This document shows, piece after piece, positions 1-8,133 of a DNA stretch of 64,000 nt. Where the stretch lies: contig NZ_CAOJCN010000006.1 in NCBI RefSeq assembly GCF_948329515.1, positions 124,001-188,000 of the forward strand. Direction: 5' to 3'. The notes under the pieces are model-generated. The model was given only the letters and a program-made list of their open reading frames with translations. It ran no database searches and was not told where the DNA came from. The translations under genes were made by a program, and so were the position numbers. The stretch is from Cohnella rhizoplanae. Lineage in GTDB: Bacteria; Bacillota; Bacilli; Paenibacillales; Paenibacillaceae. Position 1 is the stretch's first letter, and each line of letters opens with the position of its first letter.

Positions 1-1
1 C

Positions 2-940
2 GATCGATCGGCCGTCACCGGATGGATCTCGGTAGTATGGACGCCGGAGTCTGCGCTGGTGAGCAACTTGGTGCCGGTGATCCGGACGTCGACCATGCTT
101 ATGGCCGTGATCATGGGTATCCTGGCGCTGGTGTTTGCTTACTTTATCGCGGATAGGATCACCAAGCCGATCAAGAAAATGCTAGGTGCGATGCGGTCCG
201 TGGGGGAAGGCGATTTTCAGACCCAGATTACCGTTCGCACGAATGACGAGTTTAGTATCCTGCTGCAGCGCTTCAATCGCATGAATGAACAAATCCGGCT
301 GCTGGTGACGGAAAATTACGAGATTAAGCTGAAGGAGCAGGAAGCGGAGATTCAGGCGCTCAGCATGCAGATGAATCCGCATTTCCTGTATAACACGTTA
401 AATGTGATGAATTGGACGGCGATCGAGAACCAGCAGCAGGAGTTAAGCAAGATGCTTGTCTGCTTATCCAACATGCTGCACTATACGTCGCGGAAGGATT
501 GGGGAGCCGTTCATTTGTCCGAAGAGATGGAGTGGATGAACAATTACTTCTATATTATGGGCGTGCGCTTCGAGGACCGGTTCACGAGCGGCTATGAGAT
601 CGATCCGCGCCTATATGAATATAAGGTTCCCAGGCTGTTGTTCCAGCCCTTCGTCGAGAATGCCATCCTGCACGGCTTCGACCAGATGGAGGCGGGAGGC
701 ATGATCTCCATCCGCGGCTGGATCGAGGAAGGCATCAGGTATTACGAGATTGCCGATAATGGACGAGGCATGAGCGAAGATACGGTACATGCGATATTGT
801 ATCGGGAATCCGCTTCGATCGGCATTAAAAATATGATCGCCAGAATCCAATTGACCTATGGAGGCGATTATGGCATCTCGATCCGCTCCGTGCCGGGCGC
901 GGGTACGCGCGTACGGATCAAGCTGCCGCTCGAGCCCTAA
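2..940 (+). CDS. YesM-like sensor histidine kinase, C-terminal part
   Basis: The reading frame is open from the first bases of the window, so the N-terminus lies upstream. What remains is the last transmembrane helix (bases about 85-155), a HAMP linker containing TKPIKKM, a coiled coil, the His_kinase/YesM domain with the phosphoacceptor His in NPHFLYNTLN (codon at 380-382), and an HATPase domain with the N-box (FVENAILHGF) and G-box (DNGRGMS). Kinases of this family sense extracellular sugars or cell-surface signals and phosphorylate an AraC-type YesN regulator. The partner is not in the window. Its position directly before a sugar importer operon suggests it controls that operon, which is inference. 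Family call is firm; ligand unknown. Confidence 0.93.
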   Translation, partial: DRSAVTGWISVVWTPESALVSNLVPVIRTSTMLMAVIMGILALVFAYFIADRITKPIKKMLGAMRSVGEGDFQTQITVRTNDEFSILLQRFNRMNEQIRLLVTENYEIKLKEQEAEIQALSMQMNPHFLYNTLNVMNWTAIENQQQELSKMLVCLSNMLHYTSRKDWGAVHLSEEMEWMNNYFYIMGVRFEDRFTSGYEIDPRLYEYKVPRLLFQPFVENAILHGFDQMEAGGMISIRGWIEEGIRYYEIADNGRGMSEDTVHAILYRESASIGIKNMIARIQLTYGGDYGISIRSVPGAGTRVRIKLPLEP

Positions 941-970
941 TATAAGTCCACCATTCCAAAGAGTTTCGGG

Positions 971-999
971 TTTTGTAAGCGTTACCCAGAAATTATAAT
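971..999 (+). promoter_or_regulatory. Promoter region with cre-like box for the first sugar importer operon
   Basis: TATAAT lies at 994-999. Just upstream, TGTAAGCGTTACCC (974-987) matches the CcpA cre consensus TGWAANCGNTNWCA except at positions 12 and 14, and sits where the -35 element is expected. Glucose repression through CcpA would fit a sugar-uptake operon. The -35 itself is poor (TTGTAA at 973-978 gives a 15-base spacer), so the exact start is uncertain. Confidence 0.5.
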
Positions 1000-1058
1000 C
1001 GAATTATCATAGACTGCAGCTATGAATCCAAAGAAGTAATCGAGAGGGGCTCGGAATC

Positions 1059-2489
1059 ATGAAGCGGCAAAAGAAAACCGTCATGGCGCTCATCGCCTTG
1101 TTGCTTATTTTCGCGGCCGTTATGTCCGCATGCGCCAAGTCCGGTACGGAGAACGGCCCATCATCGCCTTCGGCATCCGGTACGTCTAGCGCATCGGGCG
1201 CATCCGGCGCATCCGGTTCGAAGGATCCTATCAAGCTTCGCATGACCGTATGGGGTTCGCCGGAGGAAGTCGCGGCCTACAAATTCGCCATCAAGCGATT
1301 CGAGACGAAATATCCGAATATTAAAGTCGATCTGCAGCATATCGCCGCGGATTACGACACCAAGCTGACGACGATGGTAGCGGGCAACGACGTGCCGGAC
1401 ATCGCGATGATGGAGTCGGGCAGCATTGCCTATCCGCTCGCGGAGCAGGGCAAGTTCTATAATCTCCAGGAGTTTCTCGACAAGGATTCGGATATCAACA
1501 TGGACAGTCTCGTGCCGAACATCATGTACTCGCTCGAGCCGGGCAACGTGATCGGCATCGGGCCGGGACCCGAGTCCTTCGGTCTGTTCTACAACGAGGA
1601 TCTATTCAAAGAAGCGGGCATCTCTCCGCCGCCGACCAAGCTGTCGGAGGCGTGGACATGGGACGAATTCATCGAAGTCGCCAAGCAGCTCACCGTCGAC
1701 ACGAAGGGCAGAACGGCGAACGATCCCGGATTCGATCCTAAAAACATCAAGCAATACGGGGTGAGCGCTTCAACCTGGTGGGGCGTGTACAGCAACTTTA
1801 TCTACTCCAACGGCGGAGACTTCGTGTCCGAGGACGGCAAGAGCTTCGCGCTCAACCAGCCTGCTGCGGTAGAGGCGCTTCAGAAGATATCCGACATGAT
1901 GAACGTGCATCATGTGTCTCCATCACCCGTGCAGGCGAAAAACATCCCGGCGACCAACGTCGCGCTCCAGACGAAGAAGGTCGCGATGGCGATCGACGGT
2001 CAATGGGCCACCGCCGGCCTGGCGCAATCCAAGTTCAACTTTAACGTAGGCGTCATGCCCGTCCTGAAGGAGCCGGTCACGACCGTCGTATGCGGCATGT
2101 TCTCGATGTTCAAGTCCACCAAGCACCCGCAGGAGGCTTGGGAGCTGATGAAGGCGCTCATCGATCCGGAAGCCTCGATCGAGATGATCACGAGCGGCAC
2201 ATGGATGCCGTCGTATAAGGACTGGTATACCGAGCCGGCCATGCTGTCGAAATGGACCGAGAATCTGGATGCGCGGCCGTCAGGCTACAAGGATGCCATC
2301 GTGGACGTCATCTTGACGAAGGGCCATCAGACGCCCACCGGCTACGTGAAAAACTTCAACAAGATTATGGATATCGTGAATCCGGCGCTCGACAAGGTGT
2401 GGCTCGGCCAGCAGACGGCCCAGGAAGCGATGGACGCCATCGCCGACAAAGCGCAGCAGCAAGTGAAGGGACGACGCGATATCAAGTAG
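1059..2489 (+). CDS. Sugar ABC transporter substrate-binding lipoprotein
   Basis: Family 1 extracellular solute-binding protein of 476 residues. The signal peptide has a basic start (MKRQKK), a hydrophobic core and a lipobox ending MSAC, so Cys25 is probably lipidated. A low-complexity Ser/Ala/Gly linker (residues about 33-50) tethers the binding domain. The mature part has typical motifs such as FETKYPNIKV and DVPDIAMMESG. ATG 1059 follows GAGAGGGG at 1042-1049. It should capture an oligosaccharide for the two permeases downstream; the GH127 and GH43 genes in the same operon point to arabinose-containing oligosaccharides. No ATPase is encoded here, as usual for importers that share an MsmK-type ATPase. 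Confidence 0.93.
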   Translation: MKRQKKTVMALIALLLIFAAVMSACAKSGTENGPSSPSASGTSSASGASGASGSKDPIKLRMTVWGSPEEVAAYKFAIKRFETKYPNIKVDLQHIAADYDTKLTTMVAGNDVPDIAMMESGSIAYPLAEQGKFYNLQEFLDKDSDINMDSLVPNIMYSLEPGNVIGIGPGPESFGLFYNEDLFKEAGISPPPTKLSEAWTWDEFIEVAKQLTVDTKGRTANDPGFDPKNIKQYGVSASTWWGVYSNFIYSNGGDFVSEDGKSFALNQPAAVEALQKISDMMNVHHVSPSPVQAKNIPATNVALQTKKVAMAIDGQWATAGLAQSKFNFNVGVMPVLKEPVTTVVCGMFSMFKSTKHPQEAWELMKALIDPEASIEMITSGTWMPSYKDWYTEPAMLSKWTENLDARPSGYKDAIVDVILTKGHQTPTGYVKNFNKIMDIVNPALDKVWLGQQTAQEAMDAIADKAQQQVKGRRDIK

Positions 2490-2531
2490 TCAGAACGGTC
2501 ACGAATGAATGGTGCGAATGCTGCGATGGGG

Positions 2532-2568
2532 GAGGACGGCGCTGTGTTTCGCAGACCGTCCTCTTTTT
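2532..2568 (+). terminator. Intrinsic terminator-like hairpin between binding protein and permease genes
   Basis: A perfect 8-bp stem GAGGACGG (2532-2539) / CCGTCCTC (2556-2563), extended by an inner CTG/CAG pair, is followed by TTTTT (2564-2568). It lies 31 bases before the first permease, so it probably terminates part of the transcripts and keeps the binding protein in excess, a common arrangement in sugar importer operons. Confidence 0.75.
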
Positions 2569-2598
2569 AGTCGGAGCATCTCGGGATGGGAGGCAAAT

Positions 2599-3486
2599 AT
2601 GCGCAAGGGATTAGGGTATGGGCTGCTGTTCACGTCTCCGGCGATCCTCGGGTTTATCATTTTTACGTTAGGGCCGATGATCGCCAGCTTGGGTCTCAGC
2701 CTCACGGACTACAGCGTATTCAAGGATCGCACCTCGTTCATCGGCTTCGACAACTATGCGAAGCTGTTCTCCGGCGAGGACGATCTATTTTATAAATCTT
2801 TGGGCGTTACGTTCTACTTCGTCATTCTGCGGGTACCCGCCGTCATCATCATTTCCTTCGCCATCGCGCTGTTGCTGAATATGAACGTGAAGGGAAGAGC
2901 GATCTTCCGGACGATTATCTACCTGCCGAGCATCGTGCCGGCCGTAGCGTCGGCGATGATCTGGATGTGGCTGATGAATCCGGATCTGGGATTGCTCAAT
3001 TCGATGCTGGGCTGGCTGCATCTGCCCGGCAGCAACTGGCTTTATTCGGAGGGCAGCGTCATTCCTTCCGTCGTGCTGACGACGCTGTGGGGAATCGGGA
3101 GCACGGTCATTATTTTCCTGGCCGGCCTGTCCGGCATTCCGCAATCGTATTACGAGGCGATCGAAGTGGATGGAGGAGGCTGGTACAGCAAGCTGCGGCA
3201 GATTACGATACCGATGGTTACGCCTACGCTGTTCTTTAATACGATCATGACCATCATCGGCTCCTTTCAGGTCTTTAACGAAGCGTATATCTTGACGCAG
3301 GGCGGTCCGAACAATCAGAGCTTGTTCTACGTGTTCTACCTATGGAGAGCCGGCTTCAGGGACACCGAGATGGGCTACGCTTCCGCTCTGGCATGGGTGT
3401 TGTTCCTGATTATCATGCTGTTTACCTTTATCGTCTTCAAGACCTCCAAGTCCTGGGTGTATTACGAAGGAGGGGAGCGCCCGTGA
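2599..3486 (+). CDS. Sugar ABC transporter permease (UgpA/MalF type)
   Basis: Inner-membrane permease of 295 residues with six predicted helices. The cytoplasmic EAA loop (EAIEVDGGGWYSKLRQI) that contacts the ATPase is present, followed by the typical IPMVTPT. The frame is open further upstream to 2509, but ATG 2599 is preferred because GGGAGG (2588-2593) precedes it and the protein then begins MRKGLGYGLLFTSPAILGF, as in the family. It pairs with the next permease to form the channel for the sugar delivered by the upstream lipoprotein. Confidence 0.93.
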   Translation: MRKGLGYGLLFTSPAILGFIIFTLGPMIASLGLSLTDYSVFKDRTSFIGFDNYAKLFSGEDDLFYKSLGVTFYFVILRVPAVIIISFAIALLLNMNVKGRAIFRTIIYLPSIVPAVASAMIWMWLMNPDLGLLNSMLGWLHLPGSNWLYSEGSVIPSVVLTTLWGIGSTVIIFLAGLSGIPQSYYEAIEVDGGGWYSKLRQITIPMVTPTLFFNTIMTIIGSFQVFNEAYILTQGGPNNQSLFYVFYLWRAGFRDTEMGYASALAWVLFLIIMLFTFIVFKTSKSWVYYEGGERP

Positions 3487-4313
3487 GACAATCGAAGCTT
3501 GCGCTTGCCGCAGGATACACAGCCCTTATCCTGATCTCGATCCTGTTTGTCGTTCCGTTCGTCTGGCTGCTGCGCAGCTCGCTCATGGATCTGTCGCAGA
3601 TTTTTTCGATGCCGCCCGAATGGGTCCCGAAGCCGTTTCATTGGGACAATTTCCGCAGGTCGCTGACCGTGCTGCCCTTTGATGTTTTTTTCACCAATAC
3701 GATGATTATCGTGGTCGGCGTTCTGATCGGCACGGTGGCGACGAGCAGCATCGCCGCATTCGGGTTCTCGCGGATCCGATGGCGGGGCAGAGACACGGTC
3801 TTCGCCATCCTGATGACCAGCATGATGCTCCCGTTCGCGGTGACGATGATTCCGAGCTTTCTCGGGTGGAAGATGCTCGGCTTCTACGATACGCTCTATC
3901 CGCTCATCGTGCCGGCGTATTTCGGCGGGGGGATTTTCAATATCTTTCTGCTCCGGCAGTTTTATCTGACGATCCCCAGAGACTTCGACGAAGCGGCGTT
4001 CGTAGACGGGGCCTCCTACTTCCAGATTTACCGGAGCATTATTTTCCCGCTCAGCCGTTCGGCGCTCATCGTCGTCGCGCTGTTCAGCTTCCTGGGATCC
4101 TGGAACGATTTTATCGGACCGCTGATTTACTTGAAGAGCGACAAACTGTTTACGCTCGCCTTGGGGCTGCAGATGTTCCAAGGCACCTATACGGCGCAAT
4201 GGGATCTGCTCATGGCGGCCTCGGCGGCGGTCGTGCTGCCTTGCGTGATCGTATTCTTGGTCGGCCAGCGTTACTTCCTGGACGGCATCACGCTCACCGG
4301 ACTGAAGGGATAA
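3483..4313 (+). CDS. Sugar ABC transporter permease (UgpE/MalG type)
   Basis: Second permease subunit, 276 residues, six predicted helices, with the EAA loop EAAFVDGASYFQIYRSI. The GTG start overlaps the TGA stop of the preceding permease (GTGA at 3483-3486), which implies translational coupling. AAGGAGGGGAG lies just upstream. The open frame extends to 3342, but that extension overlaps the first permease and has no family resemblance. Forms the heterodimeric channel with the upstream subunit. Confidence 0.93.
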   Translation: MRQSKLALAAGYTALILISILFVVPFVWLLRSSLMDLSQIFSMPPEWVPKPFHWDNFRRSLTVLPFDVFFTNTMIIVVGVLIGTVATSSIAAFGFSRIRWRGRDTVFAILMTSMMLPFAVTMIPSFLGWKMLGFYDTLYPLIVPAYFGGGIFNIFLLRQFYLTIPRDFDEAAFVDGASYFQIYRSIIFPLSRSALIVVALFSFLGSWNDFIGPLIYLKSDKLFTLALGLQMFQGTYTAQWDLLMAASAAVVLPCVIVFLVGQRYFLDGITLTGLKG

Positions 4314-4332
4314 AGAAAGCGGGGAATGGAAG

Positions 4333-6174
4333 ATGACGGCGGGACATACGACGCTGCGCAGCTGGCACGAGGTGCCCTTTACGAAGGTGAAGATTACGGA
4401 TGCGTTCTGGCGGCCGCGGCTTGATATCTTAAGGGAGGTAACCTTAAAAAGCTGCTTGGGAAAATGCGAGGAGACGGGCCGCATCTCGAACTTCGCGAAG
4501 GCGGGCGGCCTCGCCGAAGGGACGTTCGAAGGCATCTACTTCAACGATTCCGACGTGTACAAGGTGCTCGAGGGGGTGGCCTACGCACTCATGCTGGAGC
4601 GCGACGCCGCGCTCGAGGCCGAAGCCGACCGGATCATCGAGCTCATCGCGGCCGCGCAGGAGCAGGACGGATATCTATGCACGTACTTCACGTTGGTCGC
4701 GCCGGAGCGCAAGTGGACGGACATGGAGAAGCATGAGATGTACAACGGCGGCCATCTGATCGAAGCGGCGGTCGCTTATTACGAAGCGACCGGCAAACGG
4801 CGGCTGCTGGACGTCGCTTGCCGGCTGGCCGACCATTACGATCGGAACTTCGGGCCGGGCAAGCGCCACTGGGTGGAGGGACATGAGGAGATCGAGCTGG
4901 CCCTCATCAAGCTCTACCGGACGACCGGGGAAGCGCGTTATTGGAAGCTGGCATGCTGGCTGCTGGAAGAACGCGGGCACGGCCACGGCGTAGGCGAGAT
5001 CTGGAACAAGCCGGAATGGGGCCCCGCCTACTGTCAGGACGATGTCCCGGTCAGGGAGATCCAGGAGGTAACGGGACATGCCGTGCGCGCGATGTATCTG
5101 TATGCCGCGATGGCCGATGCGGTGCATGTCTCCGGAGACCCGGCTTATGCCGCCGCCTTGCATCGCGTGTGGTCGCATACGGTCGAACGGAATATGTACG
5201 TGACCGGGGGGATCGGACCGTCCCATCACAACGAAGGCTTTACGCACGATTACGATTTGCCCAACGAAACTGCCTATTGCGAGACCTGCGCCGCTATTGC
5301 TATGGTATTCTGGAACCACCGCATGAACCTGCTGTTCGGCGAAGGCAAGTTCGCGGACGTGGTCGAGCGGGAGATGTACAACGGCGCGCTGGCCGGCCTG
5401 TCGCTGTCCGGCGATCGGTTTTTCTACGTTAATCCGCTCGCCTCGCAAGGGGATCACCATCGCGTGCCGTGGTTCGACACGTCGTGCTGCCCTACGAATC
5501 TGGCCCGGTTCCTGCCTTCCATCGGGCAATATGCGTACGCCAGGACGGAGGGCGGCTTTGCGGTCAATCAATATGTACAAGGCGAAGCCGATCTGGCGCT
5601 GGAGAACGGGACGGGCGTCAAGCTTAAGCAGCGGACATCCTATCCCTGGAGCGGAACGGTCGAGCTGGAAGTATCCCCGGAGACGAGCGGCGCGTTTAGG
5701 ATCCAGCTGCGCGTGCCCGAATGGTGCAGGGGATACCGGGTTCAGGCTGGAGGCGAATGGCTGTCGGGCGAGGACGCGCCGGTGGAACGTGGCTATCTCT
5801 CGATCGAACGCGCCTGGTCGGCGGGCGATACGATCCTGCTGGAGCTGGATATGCCCGTCGAGATCGTGCGCGCGCGGCAGGAAGTACAGGCGAACGAAGG
5901 CCGCATCGCCCTGCAGCGAGGGCCCGTCGTCTATTGCATCGAGCAGTGCGATCATGCCGGGCTTCACTACGATGAGATGACGTTTTCCGCCCGCGAGCGG
6001 CTGCTGGTGGAGCACCGGCAGGATCTGCTGGGCGGCGTCACCGCGCTTCGGGGCAAGGACGGGCGAGGCGATCCGTGCCGGTTCGTTCCTTATTACGCTT
6101 GGGACAACAGGGAGCCGGGTTACATGCAGGTCTGGATCCGGGAATGCGAGGATAAGCCGCTTTACAACTACTAA
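4333..6174 (+). CDS. GH127 beta-L-arabinofuranosidase
   Basis: Glycoside hydrolase of 613 residues in the GH127 (formerly DUF1680) family, whose characterised member HypBA1 releases L-arabinofuranose from beta-1,2-linked arabinobiosides using a zinc-bound cysteine nucleophile. The family signatures are visible: CETC at residues 316-319 supplies the Glu and one Cys ligand, and SCCP at 384-387 supplies the paired cysteines, one of which is the nucleophile. An N-terminal (alpha/alpha)6 barrel is followed by beta-sandwich domains. There is no signal peptide, so it acts in the cytoplasm on imported oligosaccharide. The gene starts 20 bases after the permease stop, in the same operon. Exact linkage specificity is not proven by sequence alone. 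Confidence 0.92.
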   Translation: MTAGHTTLRSWHEVPFTKVKITDAFWRPRLDILREVTLKSCLGKCEETGRISNFAKAGGLAEGTFEGIYFNDSDVYKVLEGVAYALMLERDAALEAEADRIIELIAAAQEQDGYLCTYFTLVAPERKWTDMEKHEMYNGGHLIEAAVAYYEATGKRRLLDVACRLADHYDRNFGPGKRHWVEGHEEIELALIKLYRTTGEARYWKLACWLLEERGHGHGVGEIWNKPEWGPAYCQDDVPVREIQEVTGHAVRAMYLYAAMADAVHVSGDPAYAAALHRVWSHTVERNMYVTGGIGPSHHNEGFTHDYDLPNETAYCETCAAIAMVFWNHRMNLLFGEGKFADVVEREMYNGALAGLSLSGDRFFYVNPLASQGDHHRVPWFDTSCCPTNLARFLPSIGQYAYARTEGGFAVNQYVQGEADLALENGTGVKLKQRTSYPWSGTVELEVSPETSGAFRIQLRVPEWCRGYRVQAGGEWLSGEDAPVERGYLSIERAWSAGDTILLELDMPVEIVRARQEVQANEGRIALQRGPVVYCIEQCDHAGLHYDEMTFSARERLLVEHRQDLLGGVTALRGKDGRGDPCRFVPYYAWDNREPGYMQVWIRECEDKPLYNY

Positions 6175-6203
6175 GCGTTGCAGGATGGAAGGGAGTCCCT
6201 ACA

Positions 6204-7103
6204 TTGACAATCAACAATCCGATCGTACCCGGCTGGTATGCGGACCCCGAAGCCAGAACGTACGAGGGGAAGCACTGGATTTATGCGACGCGCTCCTTCA
6301 CGGAATACACGATGCAGATGAATCTGGACGCGTTCAGCTCCGACGATCTCATCCATTGGGAAAAACACGAAGGCATTGTGGAAATGTCGGACTTTCCGTG
6401 GATATGGAGAGCGGTCTGGGCGCCTACGCATATCGAGCATCGCGGGAAGTATTACCTCGTGTTCGCATCCAACGATATTCAATCCGACGAGGAGATCGGG
6501 GGCCTGGAGATCGCCGTGGCGGATCGCCCCGAGGGGCCGTATAGAGGGTACCTCGGGCGGCCGCTGGTGGACAAGTTCATTCATCAGGCTCAGCCGATCG
6601 ATGCCCATCTGTTCAAGGACGAGGATGGGACCGTCTACCTGTACTACGGCGGGTGGGGGCACTGCAACGTCGCGCGGATGAACGAAGAGATGACCGGATT
6701 CGTTCCTTTGACGGGCGAGGGCGACGAGATTTTCCGTTCCATCACGCCGGAGGGCTATGTGGAAGGCCCGTGCATGATCAAGAAGGACGGACTGTATTAT
6801 CTGATGTGGTCGATGGGCGGATGGACGAACGGAACCTACCGCGTAGCGTACGGCGTGAGCGGCAGTCCGCTCGGCCCCTTCGAGAATAAAGGGACGATCC
6901 TGGAAAAACAGGAGCCGATCGCGGAAGGCCCAGGCCACCACGGTTACTTGCACCTGCAGGAGACGGACGAGTGGCTGATCGTCTATCACCGCAGAACGAT
7001 CGGAGACACGGAGCCGGGTCATCGCCAGCTGTGCATTGATCGCATGCGGATCGGAGGCGGCAGGATCGAACCGGTCATCATGACCGATTCATGGGCGTTC
7101 TGA
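6204..7103 (+). CDS. GH43-family arabinosidase/xylosidase-like glycosidase
   Basis: Five-bladed beta-propeller glycosidase of 299 residues. The three GH43 acidic residues are in place: Asp14 in WYADPE (general base), Asp123 in QPIDAH (pKa modulator) and Glu177 in YVEGP (general acid). No signal peptide, so it is intracellular. TTG start at 6204 follows GGAAGGGA (6187-6194). It is the last gene of the importer-GH127 operon and probably cleaves a second linkage of the same arabinose-containing oligosaccharide. Substrate (alpha-L-arabinofuranose or beta-D-xylose) cannot be fixed from sequence. Confidence 0.9.
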   Translation: MTINNPIVPGWYADPEARTYEGKHWIYATRSFTEYTMQMNLDAFSSDDLIHWEKHEGIVEMSDFPWIWRAVWAPTHIEHRGKYYLVFASNDIQSDEEIGGLEIAVADRPEGPYRGYLGRPLVDKFIHQAQPIDAHLFKDEDGTVYLYYGGWGHCNVARMNEEMTGFVPLTGEGDEIFRSITPEGYVEGPCMIKKDGLYYLMWSMGGWTNGTYRVAYGVSGSPLGPFENKGTILEKQEPIAEGPGHHGYLHLQETDEWLIVYHRRTIGDTEPGHRQLCIDRMRIGGGRIEPVIMTDSWAF

Positions 7104-7434
7104 TGCGGCAGCGTTGAGCGGAAGCCCTGCGAAAACGGAAAAACGCCAGGTGTCCCCTCCTGTATGGGGATGCCTGGAGCCTTATCCAGGGGGGCCGAAA
7201 TTCGCGAGAGCCTCTTTTGCGTAAGCTGTGTGAGTGGCTGTGTGAGTTTGAAGGCGTAGGCAGCCTGAATTGCTTTTCCCTGCCCTTTGTGGTATAGTTA
7301 GTTTATTGGAATTTTGACCTCAAATTCATCTATTGCAGAGGGTTATTATTTTAATGACTAACCTTGTGCAATATATGAATTTTTTATTTTGTACCTTAAA
7401 ATGAGAAGCTCATGTAAAAATTGGAGGTGTTTCT
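7104..7434. other. Gene-free interval with hairpin, csp promoter and long csp leader
   Basis: About 330 bases without a gene. It holds a 12-pair hairpin (7146-7177: CCAGG/CCTGG, a TG/TG wobble pair step, TCCCC/GGGGA) that probably marks the 3' end of the arabinoside operon although no T-run follows it on the plus strand, and then the cold-shock gene promoter and its leader of about 130 bases. Confidence 0.6.
7270..7298 (+). promoter_or_regulatory. Promoter of the cold-shock gene
   Basis: TTGCTT (7270-7275), a 17-base spacer and TATAGT (7293-7298). Transcription would begin near 7305, leaving an AT-rich leader of about 130 bases before the start codon, the length expected for a cold-shock mRNA whose leader folds differently with temperature. 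Confidence 0.7.
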
Positions 7435-7635
7435 ATGCAAACAGGAACAGTGAAATGGTTTAACGCAGAAAAGGGATTCGGTTTCATCGAGGTTGAAGGC
7501 GGCGAAGACGTATTCGTACACTTCAGTGCCATCACTGGCGAAGGCTTCAAGTCGCTGGACGAAGGCCAACGCGTTGAGTTCAACGTCGTTCAAGGCAACC
7601 GCGGCCAACAAGCCGAGAACGTCGTAAAACTGTAA
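7435..7635 (+). CDS. Cold-shock protein, single CSD
   Basis: A 66-residue cold-shock domain protein, full family length. The RNA-binding motifs RNP1 (KGFGFIEV) and RNP2 (VFVHFSAI) are both intact. It acts as a nucleic-acid chaperone that melts secondary structure in mRNA. GGAGGTG precedes the ATG. It sits behind a long leader and a good promoter and is closed by its own terminator, so it is a single-gene unit. The next gene also belongs to a cold-induced family. Confidence 0.97.
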   Translation: MQTGTVKWFNAEKGFGFIEVEGGEDVFVHFSAITGEGFKSLDEGQRVEFNVVQGNRGQQAENVVKL

Positions 7636-7646
7636 TAGAAGATTCG

Positions 7647-7679
7647 AATCCCCGGAACGTATCGTTTTGGGGATTTTTT
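7647..7679 (+). terminator. Intrinsic terminator of the cold-shock gene
   Basis: AATCCCC (7647-7653) pairs with GGGGATT (7669-7675) and runs into TTTT. Confidence 0.88.
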
Positions 7680-7735
7680 AATGAAGACGTTTTGTACGCG
7701 GATAGTAGCACGTTCATTCTAAGGGGGACGATCCA

Positions 7736-7978
7736 TTGAATTATTCTTGGAATAAACCGCTGGACAATTTGCCCGAAGAAATGACCACGATCTGGTCCTG
7801 TACGAAAGACGGCTGCAATGGATGGATCCGGGACAGCTTTTCGTTCGAGGACGTGCCCACCTGCATGATCTGCAAGTCGGTCATGGATCGCAGCGAAAAA
7901 GTGCTGCCGATCTTGATCTCCTCGGATCACCAGCTTAAGCAATTTCGGAAAAACCAGCGGAAAGCGGCGGCGCTGTAA
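7736..7978 (+). CDS. ydjO: YdjO-family cold-inducible zinc-ribbon-like protein
   Basis: An 80-residue protein resembling the YdjO family, named from a Bacillus protein reported as cold-inducible. It has four cysteines in a zinc-ribbon layout: Cys-x4-Cys (CTKDGC) near residue 22 and Cys-x2-Cys (CMIC) near residue 43, then a charged C-terminal tail. TTG start with AAGGGGGA (7721-7728) upstream. It follows a cold-shock gene, which supports a shared role in cold adaptation, but the molecular function is not known. Confidence 0.75.
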   Translation: MNYSWNKPLDNLPEEMTTIWSCTKDGCNGWIRDSFSFEDVPTCMICKSVMDRSEKVLPILISSDHQLKQFRKNQRKAAAL

Positions 7979-8133
7979 AAGCCGATTTCTGGCGCAAGCA
8001 GGCGGATTTGCAGAATATCCCATACGAGTCCGCGGCCTGCAGAGGTTGTGGATTTTTCTTTTTGCCTCTAGAATAGGACCCGCAGGCGCAATGCCGGCAT
8101 GGCCACATATTATCGGGGAAAAGAAGTGATAAG

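Noticed and set aside
7146..7177. Typical intrinsic terminator after the GH43 gene
   Set aside because: The stem is strong but no T-run follows on the plus strand, so it is listed only as a hairpin.
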